From Morella rubra (taxonomy: Eukaryota; Streptophyta; Magnoliopsida; Fagales; Myricaceae): 64,000 nt of DNA. Under the pieces are notes generated by a model. That model worked only from the letters and a program-made list of their open reading frames with translations. It ran no database searches and had not been told where the DNA came from. The position numbers were made by a program, and so were the translations under genes. Below, one piece after another: positions 1 through 13,394 of the stretch (positions are counted from its first letter, which is position 1; each line of letters opens with the position of its first letter). The stretch covers positions 6,172,725-6,236,724 of the forward strand of contig CM025854.1 of assembly GCA_003952965.2 (NCBI GenBank), read 5' to 3'.

Positions 1-2878
1 GCATAATTTTGGCTGCCATTTGTGGACAAAGTAAGCTTAAAATTTAGGAAATTTTGGCTGTGAAAAGAGGAAGAGACGAAATTGGCTTGATTCACAAAAA
101 ACTGCCTGCCTTATAAGCCAAAAATCCTATTTTGTTTCAATGATGACTTTGATTGCGTAACAAATCAATTTAGCTTTGTTTTCTCTAAATTTCGATTGAA
201 CCTTGGCTATAAATAGGAAGAGGGTGTGGAGAAGAAATTTTGTTCATAGCAAAGCAAATTAAAGGTAGTTAGAGTGACATCAGAGTGAGTGAGTGAAAGC
301 TAAAGTGTAAAGATGAACTTGAGATTTTTAGGTTAGCTCTTTGAAAAGTCTTCCATATTTTGAGTTCTATTCGGTTCAAATGCTTAGGAACATGTCTAGG
401 ATGAAGCATATGGAAGTATATGTTGATGATATATTTTAGAAGTTAGTGGAAACACATGAACCGAATGATGGTTTCAAGAAGCCAATGTTGGAGAGGAGCT
501 CGAATTTCAAACATTCTACATCTGGACGCTCATGGTCTGTTACACCCCCGAGGCTTGAATTACAACCAAAATGGATCAAAGCCTTTTCAAGCCAGCTACG
601 GTTGTTATTAACGTTGTGATGGCCTTGGGTTTGAGTACATCTTTGCATTATTATACTCCATTATTCATTAAGTAGAACGTCTTCTTGATGTTCTCCATTT
701 GTTGGACACAGATTATTGTATCCAACCAAATAGAGATAGCCTCTATATGTTATTTGTTTCATTTGTTGGAAAATGAAAATGTTTGATCGAAAGGAAGTCA
801 CCTCTAGGTTGTTAAATCTAGGAGGCAACCGGTCTCTATTATTGCTTTTGTTCAATCTGAATAATTGTGTAAGTTATTCTTGATATGCATATTCCTATTT
901 ATAGAGCAATATAATTGTTTGGGAAGAGTTGCAACTATTTTAAGCATTGCAACTCTTCCATATTATCCGGTAACTTCCATAGAGACATCATTACAGAGCA
1001 ATGCCTCTATTCAGGGTGATCTAATGGCTTGATCACCCTATGCACCGAATGAGTGCAATGGTTCAACATCTCCCTCTTGATTATGTCATTAGTTGTGATA
1101 TGTAACTTAAACTAAAAACTTTCAGCATTTCATCTATCGTAAATAACATATTGACTCTAGATAAATAATTAATAATATTATATTTATCTAAGTTCACCTT
1201 TTTACTATATATTGATCCAATATATTGGAGTACAACCTAAATAAAATAAAACTAATCTAAGTAGTAATATAGAGAATGAAAGAAAATACAAACAAGTGCA
1301 ACAAATAAATGGAGATAAGGATAGAGAGATGACACCGTGTTTTTAGGTGGTTCGGCCAACACTTGCTACGTCCACCCCCAAGGCTATTGACTTCCTTGGG
1401 CTTCCTTCACTATTTTCCACAAGCTTCACGGAAGTAACCTTTACAAAGTGTTTTCGAGCTTACACTTTAACTCACTCTCTCAAATCCTCACAACCTAGAG
1501 GATTTCTTCTACACAACTAGTAGGACAAGTGTTTTTCCAAACACTCACGTGTTTTTCAAGATGGGTACAAAGAGAATCTTAGTAAATCTTTAAGCTGAAT
1601 AAACAAGTGTGAGGTACAGAGGTGTGCAAAGAGACAAGATTTGCAAGAGAGCTACAGTATTTGCAGGTGGGAGTACGAGCTTTCTTGGATGGTGGAGCTA
1701 AAGCTTTTTCTCTCTCTAGAAATTAGGGCAAGTGTTAATGGCGCAAATCTCTTCTATTTAAAGCTTCTAGGGCACCAAGGGTCTTCTTGTAAAGCTTGAG
1801 TGCCGTTGGAGGTCATTTGAGACATTTGGATGCCTTTTTGAATAAGTTGACGTTGCTCACTGCAAAATAAGACAATGTGCTGACACATGTGGTATGTGCT
1901 GACACATTTTTGCCAAGTCTCGGGTGTTAGTTCAATGTGTCGACAGTCAATGTGTCACACTTCCATACTTAGCCAAAAATTCATTTTGAATGGCTTGGAG
2001 AGCAAACTTTCGGGAGTTAGAATGTGTCGACTCAAAGGAATGGCAAATTTCCAATAACTTAGGGTCAATGTGGATCCAGTTGTTCTTTAACCTATCCCAA
2101 TTCAATCATTCTCAAACCATTTACAATGAAAAGATGATCACTACAATAAGATCAAGTAGCTTATTTTTAAAGAGAGAAACAATGATACTCAAAAATCCTC
2201 ACTCCACTCTATCTTGAATATAATAGTAATTTACGTCAATGTGTTTGCCCTTGGAAACTTTAAGCTCCACTTTTTATAAAAGAGATTGTAGTATTTGAAT
2301 TGTCACAAAACACATTGACTGGTCTGGCAAGTATACCTAATGTTAAACTTTCCACGAATCGTTTAATCCAGACTGCATTACTTACTGTTGTGCTGCATGA
2401 TATATATTAAGCTTCCTTGGTGGATTTTGCAATACAATCCTATTTCTTGCTTAACTATGAAACAGTTGTACCACCAAACAAGAAAAGATAACCACTTGTA
2501 GATTTTCTATCATCGAGATCACCAGCGAAATCGGCATCTGCATAACTTTTATTTCTAGATCATTTATACTAAAACACAAACTTAACTTTTTGGTGCCTTG
2601 AAGATATCTAAATATCCTTTTTACTGCTTGCAAATGAGCATTTCTAGGATTGGATTTATATCTACTTACCAATCCTAATGCATGACAAATATCAAGTCTT
2701 GTTGTAGTCATTGCATAATGGCTTCCAACTGCCTGAGCATATGGAATGTTTTTCATTTCATTTATTTCTTCATTAGTTTGTGGACACATCTTTTTACTTA
2801 AATTTGATCCTTTACTTATTGATGTGCTCAATGGTTTGCAATTATGCATCTCAAATTTTTTAAGCACCTTTTCTAAAT
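1..2878. repeat. Long direct repeat, copy 1 (partner 8589-11449)
   Basis: The first base aligns with 8589 and the match runs without visible difference to about 1224. From about 1225 to 2340 the two copies differ mainly by many small insertions and deletions. From about 2340 to 2878 they are again almost identical; one substitution is seen inside the copia reading frame. Homology stops at 2878, where this copy joins Pelota intron sequence and the partner continues into the copia element. The left part holds a plus-strand TATA-like ctataaatagg near 209. The stretch 1320-1380 has a ggtggttcggcc / ctacgtccacc pattern that I recall from plant copia LTRs. No intact gene was found. The true left end lies outside the window. 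Confidence 0.9.
2160..2867 (-). mobile_element. Ty1/copia RT C-terminus and RNase H, decayed (copy 1)
   Basis: On the minus strand, 2867-2451 reads as the C-terminal end of a copia reverse transcriptase (KKFEMHNCKPLSTS, then YAQAVGSHYAMTTTRLDICH and AVKRIFRYLQGTKKLSL). Below 2451 the frame continues as a copia RNase H with stop codons: SKK-DCIAKSTKEA, AVWIKRFVESLTLG, PVNVFCDNSNTTISFIKSG and then KGKHIDVNYYYIQD. At least three in-frame stops break it, so it is dead. The same sequence lies at about 10700-11438 in the second repeat copy. The upstream RT and integrase are missing here because homology stops at 2878. Confidence 0.85.
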
Positions 2879-3084
2879 GGCATATGATTTATCATGTTGT
2901 TCACAGACCATTGGGTTCACAACAGAGTCCTAAAAGTGACTATTTTCTGGCTTCAGAGCACATATCACATTGCGAAGAATCTCAACCAAGAGATATCAAC
3001 TCCAGACATCCAAATAATATCTTTGCATGCTCTCAGTCCAAAAATATCTTTAACTCCTAGTGTTAACCAATGAATACCACATAC

Positions 3085-6000
3085 CAGAGGCCCGATGAAG
3101 TCCATCTAATGCCAGTGCATCCCAAACATCCTACAATGGAAGATAGATAACACGCGAAACTCAGCAGTAGCAAGCAATGATATTAGACACAATCAGGCAC
3201 AAAAAGCAAAAACAATAGAGCTCAAAATGGCAATAGGGTTCAGGTTGCAAGCTTTCACAAGGATGCGAAAAAGAACTGAAACCCAAAATGAAGAAATCAA
3301 CTTTCAAATTGGAGCTGAATATATAAAGCCAGAACAGATAATAAGCGCAAATAAGAAAAAAAGGTATAATTATATATAAGAATTAACTTCATAAACGAAT
3401 GCCAAAAAATTTAGAAAGGATTATATCAGGAATGCCCATTTCCTCATTCCAAGGAGGAAGTATAAGTAAGCTCCCTCAATCTCCCTCAGACAGCACTCTG
3501 CCTACAAGTATAGGCAGCACAAGGTGTTCTCATGAGTTCAAGTCCCTCAGGGAGTACAAATCATTTAACAACAAGTACACATAACTATGAATTGGTAGCA
3601 ACAACATGTACGCAAATACATCTATTCCCAGCTACGGCAAAAGAAAGAAGATACTTTTCGATCTAGAAGCTGCTAAAAGAACTAGAAATGCTATACTTTA
3701 TAAGTAAGATAATAATAGAGGTGAAAAAGTAATAGAACTCATGTCCTCTACACCTCCAACATCAGATTATGGCAACCATTAATTCTAGTAGCATTTGTTT
3801 GCCCAATATTTCAGGGTATCAAAATTTCGAGCAAGTCAAACACACTTCAAAATTTCCAACATCTACACAAACACACTCCAAAAGTTTCATAAACCCCAAT
3901 AAACTTCAATATCTAAAAGATTTCCAAAATTTTGGGAATATTCCCTAATTTTGGCAAACAAACACCACCGATGTTTTCCTAACAGAAGCTAAATAATTCT
4001 TTAAGACAAGCTCACAAGAGCTACATGCAGATATTCAATTAGGTCAACAGTGCCTATATAGGCATTACTTTGAATAAAAAACCATGTTATTGAAACAGTT
4101 ACCAGGCTCTAACTAATATAAACTTTACGCCAATACTGCCTGTAGAAATCAAAAGGTGTCCACATTTCGTACAAACAGAATGTCAGTGATAATAAACCAA
4201 TCTAAAGAGATATTGATAATACATCCTATATTGTATTGTGTAATCTGGACAGCAAAAGCAGCAACTGTACAAATATAAAGGCTTCAAACAAATAACGAGA
4301 AAACACACCTTTCTTAACACAAAAGGTCGATGAAGCTCAAGTTCTAAAGTATGGAATGCCCCTATCTGCAATAAAGTGTGCAAAGCATGAGTCGCAATTG
4401 TACATTTATAGGTAGAGCATTTACTTTGGACTGCAATTACCTTTACGTACTCATTCTCCAGAATGTTCTTTCCACGTATACGCAAAACAGACCCCAAGGT
4501 GTCATAATCCGCAATCTGAAAGCATATGAGAAAATGTAAAACAAAAATTAATCCACAAGCACCTTCAGACAATTTAGAGGATGACAACATAATTACAGCT
4601 TGTGCCCTCTGATGTCAATGTTGAAATTAAAGTACTGAGCAAGCATGCATGTGAATAAATCCGTAGGTGCAAATATTTTTGAACAACCATCTTATTAATG
4701 TAGCCTTCCCACAGAATCATGCAAGATAACAGCTCAAACTATATAACACCTACACAAACAAACAAAAAATGTGCATAAATAAAAGCCAAGACCAATTCTA
4801 TGAATAACAACTAATACAATGAAATGTTCAACTAGGGTTGGACGTGACATGCCAAACTGGTGGCATACCATACCATATCATGCTGAACGCTCACAAAAGC
4901 TGTGGCCTTCCACAATATTGGACCTTCCCCTAGAATCTAGGAAAATTTCCATTAGATAACTGAGCCCTTTTTCTCCATGGCATATGATTTGCAATTATCT
5001 AAATACCATTAGACTCAATATGGCCTTCTAAAAATATAGTTAAAAGTTCCCAAGTACATCAAAAGTTTTAAACTTGTGAAACATGATTGAATTATTTTTG
5101 TAATATGATAATCTTCCCTTTCTCTGGTGGTGTGTGCCCTAGGTGAGGGGATCTTGGGTTGGGGGGGGGGGGCAATGGGGAGAGCTGCAGTGTTGTGATT
5201 AAGCCTATGTTTGCAAACTAAAATTTTCTGAAAATTTTGGGAATGTTAAAAATTGAGATGGATGAGAGTTTTATTGGATTTTGAGAGAAAATAGTGAAAA
5301 ATAGAATTTTATGGAGTTGGTGAAAAAGTGAAGAGATGATTTGAGTGAATTTTTGTTTATTGTAATGGAAAAGATGATTTGATGGAAGAGAGAAATTATG
5401 TCGAAGTTAATCATGTTTGTGTAAGTATAATTCTTGGTCGCATAATAAGCTCTCTTCTATCATACTCAAATACAATACTGAATTAACATGTAAAATTATA
5501 AAAAGCTTTTCATCCATATCACAAAAAGATAAAGAATATCATGGCAACAAGCATGATTGGAGTTAGGATTCCTAGTCGAGCCAAGTACTGAATGTTCAAA
5601 GTCGGTCATTTAATATTTTCCCAAAAAGAGCGAGCTAGAGGTTATCGAAAGACTACATTTTTCGTTCAATTTATATATCAAACAAGCTCGAGCTTCTTCA
5701 CAAGCTTCTTGATTAATTATTCTTTCATACAAAATAAACTTTATTACTAACGTCTTATATATTTTCATTGGTCCTTACTAATGCAAAGTTATTATAATTA
5801 TTGTTGAATTATAGTGTTCCACTCACTAAGAAACTACCTTTATGAGCCCTAAAAAGTTAAATTGACTCGTCCTTTCCTTAAAGCAAAACAAAGTAATGGT
5901 TTAAGGATAATATCTTGTGCTATTTTGGCATTTTATGATTTCATCCACAAAATCAGACAAACAAATTGAGGCTTATATAAATACTTCCTACAAATCACAA

Positions 6001-7318
6001 CAATCTAAGTCACATTGATTGCATTAGAAAGATGATTTATCCCATTCATCTTTTTGGATATCCAGAAGGTTTTCATTAGAACCTTACCAATAATGTCACA
6101 AAAATTAATAAAAAAGAATTCCTATGAGCTTGAACAAGATTACATGAGCTGAGCAAAGTTAATACAATTTAGGCTCTTTTAGTAAAGAGCTTTAACTTTT
6201 GTTCAAGCTTGATTCCTCTAATAAAAGAACAGAACCTGAGTGAGTATATACAAATCAAGCTCGAGCTTTTAATGAACAACTCAGTTTACAGTATTTCACC
6301 GCCATATACAGTTGTTCATCTCGAAATTATTATCTACCCTCGGCCCAACTACAACATGAATTTCAGTACAAAGCTTCAGCACTCCTCCTCCTTATATAGA
6401 TTGCTAACACAAACTACGAACTTCATCAAAAGCAAAAAACTGGAGCATGCATAAAACTGTTCGAATAGCTATGTGGAATTGCCGGCATCCTCAACAGCTC
6501 AGTCTACTTGAGCAAGATTACTTAAACCTCCTCCAGATATGTCATTGTTGTGCCATGCTGCTCCAACTTCTAAAGTAATTTCCCCACTTACTAAGACAAC
6601 ACAAAATGATCTAGATATGATGAGAGAGAGGACAAGGACCATTAATCTACCGAGGCAACAGCGATTAAAAGAAGAAAAAAAAAATCAACAGTCTTAAACT
6701 TGTCATACCTCCTCAACTTTTATTTCCAACTTCAACTTAACACGCTCTGCATCTCTTCCACCAGAAGCCACTTCTCTTAGAACTTTCCTATTTCAGAATG
6801 CACGTAGTCATTATGAAACATGCTATTGACACGCATATAAAACATATTACATTGAAATTAGAAACATTGTTATAACGCCCTACTCCAAGGGAATTCATAA
6901 ATGTGAGGTATTTTCTTTTTTCTTGCAGAAACAAATTAGAAACATACTTCAACATAAAATAATTTAATTAAAATCTCCTAAAGAAAAATAGAAATAGAGA
7001 CTACTACCTCACAGTGACAGCCATAACAGAATCTCCGGGCGCTATTAAATTATAAGCATACCATAGATCATCCGAATCCACCGGTACCATCTGAATTGAA
7101 AAATGCCCCGAAGTGTATTCAAGGTCCCATGTTAGCCCAAGCAACACAGTTCCACGAAAAAATCGACATAACAAATAAAATCACAACACGCCTAAAAAGT
7201 TCTGAATCTCCGAAATTCCAAAGATGAAGAAGAATAAGAAATAAAAGTAAATTAGAGGTATAAGTACCTTAACGCTACCAGGTCCATCGGGAACAAGGTC
7301 TTTGCGAACGATCTTCAT
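3085..7318 (-). CDS. PEL1: Pelota homologue, 5' part only (six exons, N-terminal domain)
   Basis: Pelota is the eRF1-like partner of HBS1 that rescues stalled ribosomes (no-go and non-stop decay) in the cytosol. The minus-strand exons are 7318-7268, 7090-7008, 6787-6709, 4515-4441, 4365-4309 and 3130-3085, all with GT-AG borders and compatible phases. They give about 130 residues: [89 protein letters not shown] and [15 protein letters not shown]. This is essentially the whole N-terminal domain of a family that is usually about 375-380 aa. The start is set at the conserved MKIVRK, although the frame is open upstream to 7471. No central or C-terminal exon is seen before repeat copy 1 begins at 2878, so the gene is truncated or misassembled. 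Intron 3 is about 2.2 kb. The identity is firm; whether a full gene exists elsewhere is unknown. Confidence 0.9.
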
Positions 7319-7471
7319 GGTGGTGAGGAAACGTGTGTTTTCCTTTTTTCGTGACTCAGAATTTACTTCTCTATTCTCTGACGAACAGTATGGCACATAG
7401 GGAACTTTGCTTGCGAAAACTGAACCGCCTCGTACAACTGGGTGGGACATGGACATTTTATACCCGCTCAA

Positions 7472-8588
7472 CGTCGGGTAAAACGGAATCGACCCGAGGG
7501 GTACTTTGGGTTTGCTATCTTGTTTGATAAACGGCTATTATATTTTCGAGTATTCAAAAGACGATGGTGCTAGAAAAAAAAAATGAGACAAAATGGGCAG
7601 AAGCGAGCTCAATGCAAATCCGTATAGGCCTCGCTTGAGGGCCTGAAGATAAGATACAACAAGTGGTAGAACTAGGATTGTTATGTCCTTTCAGGACAGT
7701 AAAAGATTTGAATGGAATTAATTTCCTCATACTCATTCTGCTCTATTACTGCTAGAAAGAAAATTTTATTCTGTCAACTTCAACGTAGAGATATATTATA
7801 AAATAAAATAAAAAACACAAAAACTTCATCAAAGTTTTACATTTCAGTGAGACCCAAAGATATTTCGAGTATTGAAATCAATTTGAATTGTGATTTAGCT
7901 ATGCATTGAGGTCAATTTTGAGTAAATTTTGGCCAAAAGATAAGGTCATGACATCATGTGGAGAAATTCGGCTGCAACAACGAGCCAACCTAAGATAGAA
8001 TTCTGTTAGGGTTAAGACAAAACTTGGTTGCCTTTCATGCCTTTTATGAGATTCAGATCTGATCTCTGAGAATTTCGGCTGACATTAGAAGGCAAAATAT
8101 ATTATAGGGAAAATGATAGTTAACATCAAAAAAAGATATTTTTCAACTTTAGGTTAAAACAATGTTGTCTAATGAGTTGAAACTATCTTGTTTCATATTA
8201 AAATTCAGCTGCCATTGTGGATAATAAGTTAGAGATAATATCAGGCTGACAAATAAGTTAAAGGAGAAATGATTAGGGTGAATTTCGGCCATTAGCATAA
8301 AAATGAGGAATTGGATGGATTCAAGCTAAAATCTAGATGTCTAATGAGCCAAGGTGAGTTCGTTTTGCTTGAAATTCAGCTGAGATGATGAGATCAATCG
8401 GGAATTGATCTCAGGTTGCCGAACACATGAAATAAAAGTTTGCATCATGTGAATTTAAGTCAAGGTTAAAAGGAGAAAAAGTTTGGAGTTTAGAAAAAAC
8501 GGGCTGCCTAATGAACCAAATCTAGCTTAGTTTATATTGAATTTCGGCTAGCTACCATTTTGGATGAGAAGTTTGGATTCAAGATATG
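7472..8588. other. Intergenic, no gene seen
   Basis: AT-rich DNA upstream of the Pelota start. From about 7900 to 8588 the short phrase aatttcggctg and close variants recur every 60-150 bases (for example near 7966, 8074, 8281 and 8549). The same phrase type continues into the long repeat at 8589, so this part probably belongs to the same repeat family. I see no coding sequence. Confidence 0.5.
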
Positions 8589-11449
8589 GCATAATTTTGG
8601 CTGCCATTTGTGGACAAAGTAAGCTTAAAATTTAGGAAATTTTGGCTGTGAAAAGAGGAAGAGACGAAATTGGCTTGATTCACAAAAAACTGCCTGCCTT
8701 ATAAGCCAAAAATCCTATTTTGTTTCAATGATGACTTTGATTGCGTAACAAATCAATTTAGCTTTGTTTTCTCTAAATTTCGATTGAACCTTGGCTATAA
8801 ATAGGAAGAGGGTGTGGAGAAGAAATTTTGTTCATAGCAAAGCAAATTAAAGGTAGTTAGAGTGACATCAGAGTGAGTGAGTGAAAGCTAAAGTGTAAAG
8901 ATGAACTTGAGATTTTTAGGTTAGCTCTTTGAAAAGTCTTCCATATTTTGAGTTCTATTCGGTTCAAATGCTTAGGAACATGTCTAGGATGAAGCATATG
9001 GAAGTATATGTTGATGATATATTTTAGAAGTTAGTGGAAACACATGAACCGAATGATGGTTTCAAGAAGCCAATGTTGGAGAGGAGCTCGAATTTCAAAC
9101 ATTCTACATCTGGACGCTCATGGTCTGTTACACCCCCGAGGCTTGAATTACAACCAAAATGGATCAAAGCCTTTTCAAGCCAGCTACGGTTGTTATTAAC
9201 GTTGTGATGGCCTTGGGTTTGAGTACATCTTTGCATTATTATACTCCATTATTCATTAAGTAGAACGTCTTCTTGATGTTCTCCATTTGTTGGACACAGA
9301 TTATTGTATCCAACCAAATAGAGATAGCCTCTATATGTTATTTGTTTCATTTGTTGGAAAATGAAAATGTTTGATCGAAAGGAAGTCACCTCTAGGTTGT
9401 TAAATCTAGGAGGCAACCGGTCTCTATTATTGCTTTTGTTCAATCTGAATAATTGTGTAAGTTATTCTTGATATGCATATTCCTATTTATAGAGCAATAT
9501 AATTGTTTGGGAAGAGTTGCAACTATTTTAAGCATTGCAACTCTTCCATATTATCCGGTAACTTCCATAGAGACATCATTACAGAGCAATGCCTCTATTC
9601 AGGGTGATCTAATGGCTTGATCACCCTATGCACCGAATGAGTGCAATGGTTCAACATCTCCCTCTTGATTATGTCATTAGTTGTGATATGTAACTTAAAC
9701 TAAAAACTTTCAGCATTTCATCTATCGTAAATAACATATTGACTCTAGATAAATAATTAATAATATTATATTTATCTAAGTTCACCTTTTTACTATATAT
9801 TGATCCAATATATTAAGGTGTTACAACCACTAAATAAAATAAAACTTCTAAGTAGTAATATTGAAAGAAAAGACAAACAAGTTAAATGGAGATAAGGATA
9901 GAGAGATGACAAGGTGGTAACACTTTACGTACTATTGACTTCCTTGGGCTTCCTTCACTATACTAGCTGGATAACCTTTACACAGCTTACACTTTAACTC
10001 ACTCTCTCAAATCCTCACCCTAGAGGATGTAGGACAAGTGTTTTACAAACACTCACGTGTTTTTCAAGAATGGGTACAAAGAGAATCTTAGTAAATTTTA
10101 AGCTGAATAAACAGATAGTGTGCAAAGAGACAAGATAAGAGAGCTACAGTATAGGTGGGAGTACATTTCTTGGATGGTGGAGCTATTTTTCTCTCTCTAG
10201 AAATTAGCAAGTCGCAACCTCTTGAATCTTCTATTTAAAGCTTCTACAAAGGGTCTTCTTGTAAAGCTTGAGTGCCGTTGGAGGTCATTTGAGACATTTG
10301 GATGCCTTTTTGAATGTTGACGTTGCTCACTGCAAAATAAGACAATGTGCTGAGTGGTATGTGCTGACACATTGAACTTTGCCAAGTCTCGGGTGTTAGT
10401 TCAATGTGTCGAAGTCAATGTGTCACACTACTTAGCCAAAAATTCATTTTGAATGGCTCAAACTTTTTAGAATGTGTCGACTCAAAGGAATGGCAATCCA
10501 ATAATTGGTCAATGTGGACACTTCCAGTTGTTCTTTAACCTATCCCAATTCAATTTCTCAAAAATTTACAATGAAAAGGATCACAAGTACAATGAAGATC
10601 AAGTAGCTTAGAGAGAATTTTTAAAGAGAGAAACAATGATACTCAAAAATCCTCACTCCAAAAACTCTATCTTGAATATAATAGGTAATTTACGTCAATG
10701 TAATTTGTTTTGTAATACCCAATTGGAAACAAAATTTAAGCTCATTTCATTTATCTTATTTATTTTAATGTGAAGAGTCTTTTAGTTGAAGTCAGTATCT
10801 TGTTGGCAATCACAAAACATCTCTTCTGATATGACAATGGTTTGCCCTTGGCAAGCTATTTTTATAAAAGAGATTGCAGATTTGTTGTCACAAAACACAT
10901 AATATACCTAATGTTAAACTTTCCACGAATCGTTTAATCCAGACTGCATTACTTACTGTTGTGCTGCATGATATATATTAAGCTTCCTTGGTGGATTTTG
11001 CAATACAATCCTATTTCTTGCTTAACTATGAAACAGTTGTACCACCAAACAAGAAAAGATAACCACTTGTAGATTTTCTATCATCGAGATCACCAGCGAA
11101 ATCGGCATCTGCATAACTTTTATTTCTAGTTCATTTATACTAAAACACAAACTTAACTTTTTGGTGCCTTGAAGATATCTAAATATCCTTTTTACTGCTT
11201 GCAAATGAGCATTTCTAGGATTGGATTTATATCTACTTACCAATCCTAATGCATGACAAATATCAAGTCTTGTTGTAGTCATTGCATAATGGCTTCCAAC
11301 TGCCTGAGCATATGGAATGTTTTTCATTTCATTTATTTCTTCATTAGTTTGTGGACACATCTTTTTACTTAAATTTGATCCTTTACTTATTGATGTGCTC
11401 AATGGTTTGCAATTATGCATCTCAAATTTTTTAAGCACCTTTTCTAAAT
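8589..11449. repeat. Long direct repeat, copy 2 (partner 1-2878)
   Basis: It is identical to copy 1 at both ends, but the middle (about 9812-10905) carries many short deletions and a few insertions relative to copy 1. One insertion at about 10700-10840 is absent from copy 1. The right end runs without a break into the rest of the copia element, so this copy keeps the more natural context. Copy 1 breaks off at its position 2878, corresponding to 11449 here. Confidence 0.9.
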
Positions 11450-13345
11450 ATTTTTCTTGATCCAGATATAATTACTTGGAAATTCTATCTCTTGAGATTT
11501 TTATCCCTAATACATTGGTAGCAAGACCCATCTCTTTCATTTCAAATTTGGATTCAAGAAATATTTTTGTTTTGGTCATCATATTTGGAGATTACTAGCC
11601 AATAATATATCATCTACATATAGTGATAATATAGTCGTTTCATCATCACATCTCCAAATATATACACAATGATCTAATTTACTTGCTTCAAATCCCAATT
11701 CTAGAATTGCTTCATGGAATTTTAAATATCATTGTCTCAATGATTGTTTTAATCCATATAAAGATCTTTTCAATTCGTAGACTTTTTCTTTTTTATCATT
11801 AAATTCAAACCATTCCAATTGAATCATATAGATATCTTCATTTAATTCTCCATTTAGAAATGTTGTTTTCACATCTAATTGATGTAATTCTAAATTCATA
11901 TATGCAACAATAGACATAATTATTCTTACCGATACAAATTTAGCTATAGGAGAATATGTATCTACAAAATCTACACTGGGTTGCTAAATAAACCCTTTAT
12001 CCACCAGCCTTGCTTTATATTTTTCTAGGGTTCCATCATATTTAAATTTCTTTCTTAGCACCCATTTACAACCAATGGCTTTTCTTTTGTTTGGTAAATT
12101 TGTAAGTTCCCAAACATCATTTTTATTTATTGAATCAATTTCATCATTCATTGCTTTAAGCCATTCATTTGCATCCTTGGATTCCTTTACTTCCTTGAAA
12201 TTTGATGGATCATTTTGTAGATTAATATCATCCACAGTTAAAATATAATGATCACGTAATAAACTAGATGGTTACCTATTTCTTTTACTCCCACTGTTCC
12301 CTCATCCTTGATGATAAATCTATATCCTGCAATTTTCTTTTATTGTGAGTTTTATTTATCAATTCATCATCCAATAATTTTAGGTCTTCTAAAGGAGTAA
12401 TTTGACTCACATCTTCCAAAAATATAGCATCTCTACTTTCAATAAGTCATTTTTCAAAATGGTAAAAACGTAACCACTCCCATTTTCTACATAGCCAATA
12501 AACTTGCATTCCCAAGTTATACTAGCCAATTTATTCCTCAATGGTTTTGGAATAAGTACGCGGGCTTCACAGCCCCAAATTCTTAAATTTGTAATATCCA
12601 GTTTCAAACATGTCCAACATTCATTGGGAGTAATAGTCTTTGCCTTAGTTTTAACTTTATTTAAAATGTACGTAGTTGTTGATATGGCTTCTCTCCAAAT
12701 TTGTCTAGATAAATATGTATACATCATCATGAATCTTGTCATGTTCATGAGAGTTATATTTCTTCTTTCAAATATGTCATTTTGTTGTGGTTTATAAGGC
12801 ATAGTGTATACATGTTTTATCCCATTTTCTTTACAAAATTGATCTAAGGCTTGATATCCACCACCCCTATCATTATTGAAGGTTTTTATGGACCTACCCA
12901 ATTGATTTTCAACTTCTAATATATATTCTTTAAATTTATCGATTGCTTCGACTTGTATTTCAAAAGATAAATATGTTCATACCTTCAAATGTTATCAGTG
13001 AATGTAATAAAGTATTTCATTCCTGTATGTGTCTTAGTTCTTAAAGGTCCACATATATTAGAATGTACTATTTCAAGTAATTCTGATGATTTCCAATGTT
13101 TTGTAAAAAATTTACTTGATGTTTTTCCTTTTATACATGGTTCACATGTAATGAAACCATCTTTATCTAATTGCAAAACCACTTTCAGACATTCTTATCA
13201 TTTTGTTTTTGTTTATGTGACCTAAACACAAATCCCATAAATAAGAACTATTATCATTTGACACATTTAAATAACTGGAAATAGAAGCTTTATTTACATC
13301 ACATTTGAGTACATACATATTGTCTGCTTTAGATCCTTTAAGCAT
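10700..13345 (-). mobile_element. Ty1/copia retrotransposon, pol region, decayed
   Basis: Read on the minus strand, the copia pol domains appear in order. GAG-pre-integrase is at 13345-13163 (LWDLCLGHINKNKMIRM). Integrase is at 13182-12407 (CEPCIKGKTSSKFF, SNICGPLRTKTHTGMKYF, then NGIKHVYTMPYKPQQN and FERRN). Reverse transcriptase is at 12235-11022 (NDVWELTNLPNKRKAIGCKW, ELHQLDVKTTFLNGEL and KRSLYGLKQS). The catalytic YVDD is encoded at 11620-11609. RNase H follows from 11022 down to about 10700. Several stops and frame breaks interrupt the frame (for example before 12235 and after 11729), so no polyprotein can be made. No gag was recognised, and exact LTR ends were not found. Confidence 0.88.
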
Positions 13346-13394
13346 TACAATACCTTTTCTAATATATACATAACTAGATTTGAATTTAACCTCA

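Noticed and set aside
422-436. YVDD motif as a reverse transcriptase active site
   Set aside because: No flanking RT motifs on the plus strand; the four residues occur by chance before a stop.
5160-5172. G homopolymer of about 12 bases as a G-quadruplex or regulatory site
   Set aside because: A single run in a Pelota intron; more likely slippage or a base-calling artefact.
7319-7471. N-terminal extension of the Pelota frame
   Set aside because: Pelota proteins start at MKIVRK; the upstream residues are probably 5' UTR that happens to be open.
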